64,000 nucleotides of DNA, from the NCBI RefSeq assembly GCF_003226555.1, contig NZ_QKQS01000006.1:1-64000 (forward strand), written 5' to 3'. The DNA is from Rhodopseudomonas palustris (GTDB taxonomy: Bacteria; Pseudomonadota; Alphaproteobacteria; Rhizobiales; Xanthobacteraceae). The translations under genes were made by a program, and so were the position numbers. Of the stretch, positions 57,620 through 64,000 are shown piece after piece; positions within the stretch are counted from its first letter, which is position 1; each line of letters starts with the position of its first letter. The notes beneath the pieces are model-generated. The model made no database searches. It was given only the letters and a program-made list of their open reading frames with translations, and had not been told where the DNA came from.

Positions 57620-58036
57620 TTACTTCCGCCGACGACGTTGCTGGCCGAGCCCCATCTTTTTGGCGAGCTGCGAGCGCTCCACCGCGTAGTTCGGCGCCAC
57701 CATCGGGTAGTCCGCGGGAAGTCCCCACTTCTCGCGGTACTGCTCCGGCGTCATCTTGTACTGGGTGCGCAGGTGCCGCTTCAGTGATTTGAAGCGTTTG
57801 CCGTCCTCCAGGCAGATCAGATACTCCGGGGTCACCGACTTCTTCACCGGCACCGCCGGCTTGGAAGGCTCCTGCGGTGCCGCCTCGGGACGGCCGGCGG
57901 AGAGCCGCTGCAGCGCGGCGTGCACTTGGCTGATCAGCGTCGGGATCTCGCTGGCCGGGGTAGTGTTATGGCTGACATAGGCCGAAACGATCGAGGCGGT
58001 CAGCTCGACGTGGCTTTTGCCCGTGGTGTCACTCAT
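57620..58036 (-). CDS. mucR: MucR/Ros-family transcriptional regulator
   Basis: A 138-aa zinc-finger-like DNA-binding protein. The finger region is [21 protein letters not shown] (a Ros-type C..H..H arrangement; the second cysteine of the classical finger is replaced, as in some MucR paralogues), followed by [24 protein letters not shown] and a basic C-terminus (QQRRRRK). MucR proteins bind AT-rich DNA as H-NS-like silencers and control exopolysaccharide, motility and cell cycle. Rhizobiales usually have several copies. ATG at MSDTTG. Confidence 0.9.
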   Translation of the reverse strand: MSDTTGKSHVELTASIVSAYVSHNTTPASEIPTLISQVHAALQRLSAGRPEAAPQEPSKPAVPVKKSVTPEYLICLEDGKRFKSLKRHLRTQYKMTPEQYREKWGLPADYPMVAPNYAVERSQLAKKMGLGQQRRRRK

Positions 58037-58229
58037 CGACCGTCCTTCGTCGCTCGTTCGAACGCAAGCGCGGCGGGCCGCGGTGCGCTGCATAAATTGT
58101 ACGGGATACTTGGCGCTAAACGGCAGATCGCCGACGCGCGACGACTCTAACCTTGCCGATACCGAAGTCTATTTTCGATGGTGCAGTCGAGCAAGGTAGA
58201 CCAACAGACGAACGGTGCGCAGGCGTGCA

Positions 58230-59102
58230 TCAGCTCCGCTGTTCGAGGTGGTCGCGAAGCTCGTCGATCGACTCGAACCGCATCATACCTTCCGGCATCT
58301 GCGCCTCGATCGAGCCATCGGAATACAGCGAGTACGCCATGCCGTCGACCACGCCGGACTTCAGGACGGTGACCTGCTGCATTTCCTCGCTGCGCGGCGC
58401 CGGAGTCGGCTCCAGCAGCCCAGATCGCTCGGTCGCCGGCGCCTCGTCGGCCCCAGTTGCGGACCGCTTCCGCGGCCAGGCATTCTCGAAGCTAGTCGCT
58501 GCTCCGCCAAGCAGATCACCCGACGCCGCATCACCGTCAGCCTGGGCCGCCCGCTCCCGCTCGCGCCGGGACGACGCGAACAGCAGGTTGCGCCGCTTCG
58601 GCGGCACCGTCTCCTCCTCGGGCTCGGACTCAGCCGAATCCTCTGCCAACGCAGAAGGCGGCGGCGGTGGCGGCTTGATCTCAGGCGGCGGCGCGATGCG
58701 TTGGCGCAGCCGGTCGCGCGCCGCAGCTTCTTGCTGCCACGGCGCAGAGCCCGCTGGCTCCGCTGCGGCCGGCAGAGGCTGCGGCGGCAACGACGGCTCC
58801 GGCCGGTCGCCTGGGAACAGCGCATCACTGTCAGTGCCAGCGGCGGGCGGCACAAACGTGGCCCGCGCCGGAGCTCTGGTCACGCCCGGTTCGGTCTCCT
58901 CGGCCGCCAGACCGGCACCGATCAGCCTCAGCTCACGGATCACCGCCGCCAGGCCGAGCAGCAGCGCGCCGGTGCACGCCCCGACCACACCCGACAGGAT
59001 CAACGTGTTGCCGAAGCTGAACTCCTTGACCGGAACGCCGACCATGATCGACGCCGCTCCGGCCAGCAGGAAGACGATGCCGGCGACCAGAAGCAATATC
59101 AT
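58230..59102 (-). CDS. Two-helix membrane protein with proline-rich cytoplasmic region
   Basis: A 290-aa protein. Two N-terminal membrane helices (ILLLVAGIVFLLAGAASIMVG and TLILSGVVGACTGALLLGLAAVI) are followed by a long acidic, proline-rich segment (PPPEIKPPPPPPSA near residue 135) and a conserved C-terminal beta-type motif (VLKSGVVDGMAYSLYSDGSIEAQ in part; MRFESIDELRDHLE). Similar proteins are common in Nitrobacteraceae without an assigned function. GTGGAGTTGAG before the ATG decides the start; the much longer frame is rejected. Confidence 0.7.
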   Translation of the reverse strand: MILLLVAGIVFLLAGAASIMVGVPVKEFSFGNTLILSGVVGACTGALLLGLAAVIRELRLIGAGLAAEETEPGVTRAPARATFVPPAAGTDSDALFPGDRPEPSLPPQPLPAAAEPAGSAPWQQEAAARDRLRQRIAPPPEIKPPPPPPSALAEDSAESEPEEETVPPKRRNLLFASSRRERERAAQADGDAASGDLLGGAATSFENAWPRKRSATGADEAPATERSGLLEPTPAPRSEEMQQVTVLKSGVVDGMAYSLYSDGSIEAQMPEGMMRFESIDELRDHLEQRS

Positions 59103-59364
59103 TCTCAACTCCACGCCGGGGCGCATCGCCACGGCAGCCCTCGTTACGATAGCGTCATCCGTGCCAGATCGGCAATCGCTGCAGAGCTTTACGAACAACT
59201 TGTTGGGCCGCGGTTGCGCGCTCCCGCCGCTTCCCGCCGCCGACGCGCGCCGCCCACCACATGCCTGCCGCGCTTCGGTCGGCGCTTGCTGCAAGACATT
59301 CGCAGCACTAGGCTCGCGCCACGTCAACGCGCCGGACAACGGCGCCCACAGGAAGAGGAAACGC

Positions 59365-60147
59365 ATGTCGCCAGCCGAAGCCGCACGCCTGAGAGAAGTT
59401 CCCTCCGATATGACCGAGGCCGAATGGGAGCAGCGGGTCAACCTCGCCGCCTGCTACCGCCTGGTTGCGCTGTATGGTTGGGACGATCTGGTCGACACCC
59501 ACATCTCGGCGCGGGTGCCCGGCCCTGAGCACCACTTCCTGATCAACCCCTACGGCCTGATGTTCGACGAGATTACCGCTTCGAGCCTGGTCAAGGTCGA
59601 CCTCGACGGCAACCAGCTCAGCGACAGCCCCTACAAGATCAATCCGGCCGGCTTCACCATCCACTCGGCGATCCACGAAGTGCGCGAGGACGCGGGCTGC
59701 GTCCTGCATCTGCACACCCCGGACGGCACCGCGGTGGCGAGCTGTATGGAAGGCCTGCAGCCGCTGAACCAGACCGCACATTTCGTCACCGGCGACCTCG
59801 CCTATCACGACTATGAAGGCGTCGCGCTCGACCACGACGAGCGTCCGCGCCTGCAGCGCGACCTCGGCGACAAGAACCACATGCTGCTGCGCAATCACGG
59901 CACGTTGACGGTCGGCCGCAGCGTCGCCTCCGCGTTCGAGCGGATGTACCACCTCGAGCGCGCCTGCACGATGCAGGTCCGCACCCGGATGCTCGGCCCG
60001 ACCGCCTATCCGATCGAGGACGTCGCGATCGACAAGAACCACGAGCGGATGACCAACCGCGACGCGATGGAGCTGCGCTCGACCAAGCTGGTGTGGCCGC
60101 CGCTGCTGCGCAAACTCGACCGTATCGATCCGAGCTATCGAACCTGA
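59365..60147 (+). CDS. Class II aldolase/adducin family protein
   Basis: A 260-aa soluble protein of the fuculose-aldolase fold. Metal ligands are visible: VLHLHTPDG (two His) and the later His of LLRNHGTLTVG. The THISARVPG and FTIHSAIHE segments are typical of the adducin-head group annotated as class II aldolases. The usual zinc-binding residues are present, so aldolase or decarboxylase activity is possible, but many such proteins have unknown substrates. GAAGAGGAA precedes the ATG. A strong terminator follows. Confidence 0.88.
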   Translation: MSPAEAARLREVPSDMTEAEWEQRVNLAACYRLVALYGWDDLVDTHISARVPGPEHHFLINPYGLMFDEITASSLVKVDLDGNQLSDSPYKINPAGFTIHSAIHEVREDAGCVLHLHTPDGTAVASCMEGLQPLNQTAHFVTGDLAYHDYEGVALDHDERPRLQRDLGDKNHMLLRNHGTLTVGRSVASAFERMYHLERACTMQVRTRMLGPTAYPIEDVAIDKNHERMTNRDAMELRSTKLVWPPLLRKLDRIDPSYRT

Positions 60148-60221
60148 GTGACGCGTCGAGGTTGAAATCAGCGGCCGTAATGATAATGTGACCGCATCAC
60201 CCTCTACGCTATCGGAATCCA

Positions 60222-60250
60222 AACGCCGCCCAATTCCGGGCGGCGTTTTT
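60222..60250 (+). terminator. Rho-independent terminator after class II aldolase
   Basis: A 9-bp stem ACGCCGCCC/GGGCGGCGT with a 6-base loop (AATTCC), followed by TTTTT. It lies 75 bp after the aldolase stop. Confidence 0.85.
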
Positions 60251-60401
60251 GCGTTGGCTTCCGTCAAGTCGCTCGGCTTTCGCTCTACTCCGCCGAACTC
60301 GAATTGGCCGTGCTGATATACATTCGCATTTCGATGCCAACGCACAGTTAACGACCTTGTATCAACATGGGCCACACCAACTCACTGATTCCCGAGGCTC
60401 C

Positions 60402-61787
60402 ATGTCGCTCCTTTCGCCCATGCGCAAGACGATGCGCGACGCCGTCGATAATTCCGTGGCCGCTGAACTCGCAGAAATACGAGCTCGCGACGAGACCCTC
60501 GCCGCCTGTATCGATCGCATCGCTGAAGGCCACTATGACACGACGCTCCCCTCCGGCGACGATCAGCTCAGTCGCGCGATCGGTCGCCTCTTGCAAACGC
60601 TGTCCGGCAATGTCTCGCGCAATCTCGACCGAATGGTCGATCTCAGCATCCAGACCAGCGAGACCGCCGTCGCGTCAGCGAACCTGCTATCGTTCAGCCG
60701 CCAGATCGATCAGCGCTCACAGGCGCTGGCGAGCGCCAGCGAAGAGCTGGTGACGTCGATCGGCCAGATCGGCGTCACGGCGCAGAAGGCGGCATCCGAA
60801 GCTGCCGACATGCGCGTCAGCGCCCAGCACGGGCTGGCTACCGCAAACACCGCGGCCTCCGCCATGAGCCGCGTCAGCACCACCGCCGAACTGGCAGCGG
60901 AGAAAATCGCCGAACTCAGTGCTGCGTCCGACGCGATCGGTAGCATCGTGTCCTCGATCGATGCGATCGCGCGGCAGACCAACCTGCTCGCGCTGAACGC
61001 GACAATCGAGGCCGCTCGCGCCGGCGAAGCCGGACGCGGCTTCGCCGTGGTGGCAACCGAGGTGAAAGGACTGTCCCAGCAGACCAGCAATGCCACCGTC
61101 GACATCCGCAGCCGGATCGATCGATTGCGCGACGACATCGCCACTATCGTCAGCGCGATGTCGGACTGCACCAGCGCGGCAGTCGAAAGCCGCGAAGTGG
61201 TGAACTCGCTCGGCGAAGCGATGAACGGCGTCTCCGAACGCGTGGCCGGCGTGACCGACGGAATGGCGGAGATCGCCACCATCCTGAATCAGCAGTCACA
61301 GGCGTCGAGCGAGATCGCGAACGGAATCTCGACGATCGCCGAACAAACCGAGAAGTCCGTCGCCCAGGTCGGGCACATCTCCGATCAACTCGATCAGGTG
61401 CAGGCATTGGTCGGCGGAGATCTCGAGGAATTGTCCCGAATGACCTTCGACGGTCTGATCCCACGCCTCGCCAAGGCCGATCACATCGCCTGGAAAAAGC
61501 GGCTCGCCGATATGGCCGTTGGACGCGCCAAGCTGAGCAGCAGCGAATTGACGGATCATCACTCGTGCCGGCTCGGCAAGTGGTACTATGGCGACGCCTC
61601 GAAGGGATCGCGGACCCATCCAGCTTTCGCCGCTTTGGAACAGCCGCACGCGCTCGTGCATGAACACGGCAAAGCCGCCGCACGGCTGATGCAGTCCGGC
61701 GATCTCGCCGGCGCGATGGCAGAGATCGACCAGGTCGGACACGCCTCGAAGGAGGTGCTGCGACTGATCGATCGGCTCGTGAAGTAG
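60402..61787 (+). CDS. Soluble chemoreceptor with C-terminal zinc-binding CZB domain
   Basis: A 461-aa cytoplasmic MCP without membrane helices. The N-terminal part is helical, then comes the signalling coiled coil with tip [18 protein letters not shown] (residues about 198-215). The C-terminus is a CZB domain (about 355-455) with the zinc ligands DHIAWKK (His), [13 protein letters not shown] (His/Cys) and [10 protein letters not shown] (His). By family knowledge CZB chemoreceptors sense hypochlorous acid or zinc through the Cys-Zn centre. The ATG at MSLLSP is preferred over longer starts. Two soluble receptors in one window (see 5714) suggest input to a cytoplasmic cluster. Confidence 0.92.
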   Translation: MSLLSPMRKTMRDAVDNSVAAELAEIRARDETLAACIDRIAEGHYDTTLPSGDDQLSRAIGRLLQTLSGNVSRNLDRMVDLSIQTSETAVASANLLSFSRQIDQRSQALASASEELVTSIGQIGVTAQKAASEAADMRVSAQHGLATANTAASAMSRVSTTAELAAEKIAELSAASDAIGSIVSSIDAIARQTNLLALNATIEAARAGEAGRGFAVVATEVKGLSQQTSNATVDIRSRIDRLRDDIATIVSAMSDCTSAAVESREVVNSLGEAMNGVSERVAGVTDGMAEIATILNQQSQASSEIANGISTIAEQTEKSVAQVGHISDQLDQVQALVGGDLEELSRMTFDGLIPRLAKADHIAWKKRLADMAVGRAKLSSSELTDHHSCRLGKWYYGDASKGSRTHPAFAALEQPHALVHEHGKAAARLMQSGDLAGAMAEIDQVGHASKEVLRLIDRLVK

Positions 61788-61824
61788 CGTAGCTCGCTGC
61801 CTACAGCGAACGCAGATCGTGTGG

Positions 61825-62118
61825 TCAGGATCGTGCTTTGAGTACGCCCCTGCGGCCGTAACCGATCAGCGTCACGTAGATCAATGCCGCGGCCAACGTG
61901 GTGTGGCCGCTGAATTTGACCAGACCGAAGCCCCAGCCGGATGTGCCGACCAGCATGGCGAGCGCAGCCAGCAGTGCGCAGGTGCCGACGGCGCGGAGCG
62001 CGAGGACCACCGGCCGCCGCAGCGAACGGCGCAGGATGTCGTGCTGCGGCCGGCGCAGCCCGAACGCCAAGGCGGTGAAGCCCAGCAGGCAGAGAAGCTG
62101 CGCCAGCGCATGGCTCAT
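61825..62118 (-). CDS. DUF3325-family small membrane protein of iron operon
   Basis: A 97-aa protein with three hydrophobic helices (LAQLLCLLGFTALAFGL, VLALRAVGTCALLAALAMLVG, TTLAAALIYVTLIGYG). The position after DUF3649 and PepSY and the ATGA overlap with PepSY match the DUF3649-PepSY-DUF3325 cassettes found beside siderophore receptors. It ends in a basic tail. Individual function unknown. Confidence 0.82.
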   Translation of the reverse strand: MSHALAQLLCLLGFTALAFGLRRPQHDILRRSLRRPVVLALRAVGTCALLAALAMLVGTSGWGFGLVKFSGHTTLAAALIYVTLIGYGRRGVLKARS

Positions 62119-63740
62119 GTCGCGGCCTCTCCGGAGATGGCCACGCGATCGCCGCGCAGCTCCGAGGCGCGCGAAGGACGCAGCCGTGCCCCGTGCCGCG
62201 CGGTGCGGATCGCCAGCACCGCATGCAGCAGCGCCAGCGCCCAGCACATCAGGTCGGTGCCGGCGAACACCCAGTCGCCGTTCGCGAGGCTGTGCCACAG
62301 CGGGCGCTGCGTCGTCGCAGCATTCAGCACCGGGACCAGCGCCAGCAACGCGGCGGCGGCCCAGAGCTGCTCGACCCACGCCGCCCTGGCCGGCCGCAGC
62401 AGCGCATGCAGCAGCGTCAGCCCCCAGACGATGAAAAACAGATGGACCTCCCAGAACGCCCGCTCCTGCATCTGAACAGGTAGCAGCCGGTTCGCCCACA
62501 GGAACCCCGTCATCGCGATCGACAGTCCGGGGATGCTGGCGATGTTGAGCCTCTCGACCAGCCGGAAGCCGACATGCGGCCGTTCCGGATCGGGCAGCTT
62601 CTGCCGCCGCTTCACCGTCCACATCACCAGCCCGGTGCCGACCATCGCGGTGCCCATCAGGCTGGCGAGGAAGTACAGCCACCGCGTCTCCAGATCGCTG
62701 AAGCGGCCGAGATGCAGCGCGTACATCACGCCGCGGGTCTCCGCTGCGGCGCCGACACGATCATGCACGGCGAGCAGCTTGCCGGTGGCGCCGTCGAACT
62801 CGACGTAATCGGGGCTCATCGATACGCGCCCGGCATCGCCCCTAGTTACTGCGATGCGTGCCGTCGCGTCGCCCGGATTGGTGGCGTTGACGCGCCCGAC
62901 ATCGATCGTTCCCCAGCGCTGCTGCGTCTGCCGCACCATCGCCTCGATCGACCCCAGCGGGACCTTGTCGCCGCTCGGCTTGCCGGCCTGGATGAAGGCG
63001 CTGAGTTCGGCGGTGAGCTGCTGGCGTTCCGCCGGCGTCTTGATGGCGGCGCGTTCGCCCCACGGCACGTACAGCGCCATCAGCGTCACCAGACCGGTGT
63101 AGGTGATCATCAGATGGAACGGCAGCCCGAACACCGACAGCGCATTGTGGGCGTCCAGCCAGGAGCGCTGGCCCTTGCCCCAGCGGAAGGTGAAGAAGTC
63201 GGTGAAGATCTTCTTGTGGGTGATCACGCCGGCCACGATCGCCACCAGCATGAACATCGCCGCGAGACCCGCGAGCAACCGTCCCCAGAACGGCGACATG
63301 TAGTAGAATTGAAAATGGAAGCGATAGAAGAAATCACCGCCGAGCGTGTCCCGTGCCTCGACGCGATGGCCGGTGACCGGATCGAAGTGGTCTTGACCGA
63401 ACGCGCGTGCGCCCTTTCCGCCGGGAATCCGCCAGAACGCGTAGACGGTGTTGCTGCGCTCGTCGGGAAGTTTGATGCTCCACTGCGTCGCATTCGGCGC
63501 GATCCGGCCGATTTCGTCGGCGACCCGCTGCGCCACCACCGCCGGATCGAGCGGCTGCGTCAGGCGGGGCAGCTCCGGCCGCATCCACTGCGACAGCTCT
63601 TCCTTGAAGTACGACACCGTGCCGGTGAGGAACATCGCGTACAGCACCCAGCCGAGCAGCAGGCCGCTCCAGGTGTGCAGGCCGGACATGCTTTGCCGGA
63701 GGCCGCGATGGGTGGCTCGTCGATCGTGGGGCTTGGTCAC
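62115..63740 (-). CDS. PepSY-domain membrane protein (PiuB-like)
   Basis: A 541-aa inner-membrane protein of the PepSY_TM/PiuB family. Helices lie at about residues 27-47 (GLLLGWVLYAMFLTGTVSYF), 150-172 (LAGLAAMFMLVAIVAGVI), 205-225, 350-370 (FLASLMGTAMVGTGLVMWTV) and further ones to the C-terminus. Large periplasmic PepSY regions lie between. Such proteins act with TonB receptors in iron uptake, perhaps as periplasmic reductases. The GTG start overlaps the TGA context at 63737-63740; the upstream DUF3649 gene ends 13 bp earlier. Confidence 0.88.
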   Translation of the reverse strand: MTKPHDRRATHRGLRQSMSGLHTWSGLLLGWVLYAMFLTGTVSYFKEELSQWMRPELPRLTQPLDPAVVAQRVADEIGRIAPNATQWSIKLPDERSNTVYAFWRIPGGKGARAFGQDHFDPVTGHRVEARDTLGGDFFYRFHFQFYYMSPFWGRLLAGLAAMFMLVAIVAGVITHKKIFTDFFTFRWGKGQRSWLDAHNALSVFGLPFHLMITYTGLVTLMALYVPWGERAAIKTPAERQQLTAELSAFIQAGKPSGDKVPLGSIEAMVRQTQQRWGTIDVGRVNATNPGDATARIAVTRGDAGRVSMSPDYVEFDGATGKLLAVHDRVGAAAETRGVMYALHLGRFSDLETRWLYFLASLMGTAMVGTGLVMWTVKRRQKLPDPERPHVGFRLVERLNIASIPGLSIAMTGFLWANRLLPVQMQERAFWEVHLFFIVWGLTLLHALLRPARAAWVEQLWAAAALLALVPVLNAATTQRPLWHSLANGDWVFAGTDLMCWALALLHAVLAIRTARHGARLRPSRASELRGDRVAISGEAAT

Positions 63741-63753
63741 GCCTCGCGCCTCA

Positions 63754-64000
63754 TCAGGAAGCCGACCACGCCAGCGGCGCCAGCAGCGCGGCGAAGATGG
63801 CGAGGCCGATCCATACTCTCAGCGCGCTCTGCGCCGCGAATGCCCAGATCACCACGGACGCACAGACTGCGAAGCTCGCGAGCTGGCCGGTGAGCACCGC
63901 CTGCGGTTTGCTGATCGGCAGCGCCAGCACCGCAACGCTGCAAAGCGCAGCCAGCGCGTAGCCGCCGAGCAGCGCTGCGACGATGCGCGACGCCAGCGCA
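63754..64000 (-). CDS. DUF3649-family membrane protein, truncated by window edge
   Basis: Partial gene: at least 81 codons, 5' end beyond the window. The visible part reads SRIVAALLGGYALAALCSVAVLAL, a second helix FAVCASVVIWAFAAQSALRVW and a third helix IGLAIFAALLAPLAWSAS before the stop. This matches DUF3649 membrane proteins, the usual first member of DUF3649-PepSY-DUF3325 iron operons. The stop is 13 bp before the PepSY GTG. A TonB-dependent receptor gene is expected further upstream, outside the window. Confidence 0.8.
   Translation of the reverse strand, partial: ALASRIVAALLGGYALAALCSVAVLALPISKPQAVLTGQLASFAVCASVVIWAFAAQSALRVWIGLAIFAALLAPLAWSAS

Overview
The window is a GC-rich chromosomal segment of an alphaproteobacterium, most likely a Rhodopseudomonas-like member of the Nitrobacteraceae (Bradyrhizobiaceae). 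This rests on family content rather than any search: MucR, DUF2336, DUF1491, DUF5330 and DUF6456 genes, CtrA-type TTAA-N7-TTAA boxes, a gene-transfer-agent-like capsid module, a BrnTA pair, an AtuA/TAXI-TRAP locus and a suhB/alpha-r8-like small RNA. No rRNA, tRNA, CRISPR array, integrase or transposase was seen.

Region by region. 0.1-5.6 kb (minus strand): HK97-type portal, prohead protease and major capsid genes in the order of an RcGTA-like head module, with no terminase next to the portal and with extra genes between the conserved ones. 5.7-17.4 kb: a soluble three-PAS chemoreceptor, a polymerase/ligase-like membrane protein, a methyltransferase, an orphan Flp pilin, a membrane-anchored TAXI protein, a DHA2 drug exporter, a penicillin-V-acylase-like hydrolase, a BrnT/BrnA toxin-antitoxin pair and a serine hydrolase. 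A probable alpha-r8 small RNA lies at 17.44-17.55 kb. 17.7-22.2 kb (minus): a compact patatin, cytoplasmic subtilase and ComEC-like metallo-beta-lactamase operon, the best candidate here for an undescribed conflict/defence cassette. 22.6-24.4 kb: a secreted protein facing an exported caspase-like protein.

24.8-28.4 kb: a siderophore receptor, PepSY and small membrane protein operon for iron uptake. A similar accessory operon (DUF3649, PepSY, DUF3325) closes the window at 61.8-64 kb. 28.5 kb: a palindromic MITE-like repeat. 28.7-34.3 kb: a divergent LysR regulator and an AtuA, AtuA-C, TAXI and TRAP permease operon, apparently uptake plus catabolism of an organic acid. 34.4-40.2 kb (minus): TauE/SafE, then three genes joined by ATGA overlaps: a small AAA ATPase, a 1112-aa STAND-like ATPase with TPR repeats and a C-terminal AT-hook, and YcgN.

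40.5-44.9 kb: a class A penicillin-binding protein, a DUF1214/DUF1254 pair and an MpaB-like oxygenase. 45-54.8 kb: envelope and cell-cycle flavoured genes (lipoprotein, coiled-coil membrane protein, NodB-type deacetylase, DUF2336, DivJ/PleC-like kinase, peptidoglycan-binding protein, DUF5330). Two intergenic regions here carry tandem CtrA boxes with identical 17-bp spacing. An ImmA/IrrE-XRE plus PIN (DUF4411) module sits among them. 55-61.8 kb: SufE, DUF6456, a TetR/SDR divergent pair with duplicated operators, MucR, a proline-rich membrane protein, a class II aldolase and a soluble chemoreceptor with a zinc-binding CZB domain. Start codons were moved inward from the longest open frame wherever a Shine-Dalgarno sequence, signal peptide or gene overlap decided it.
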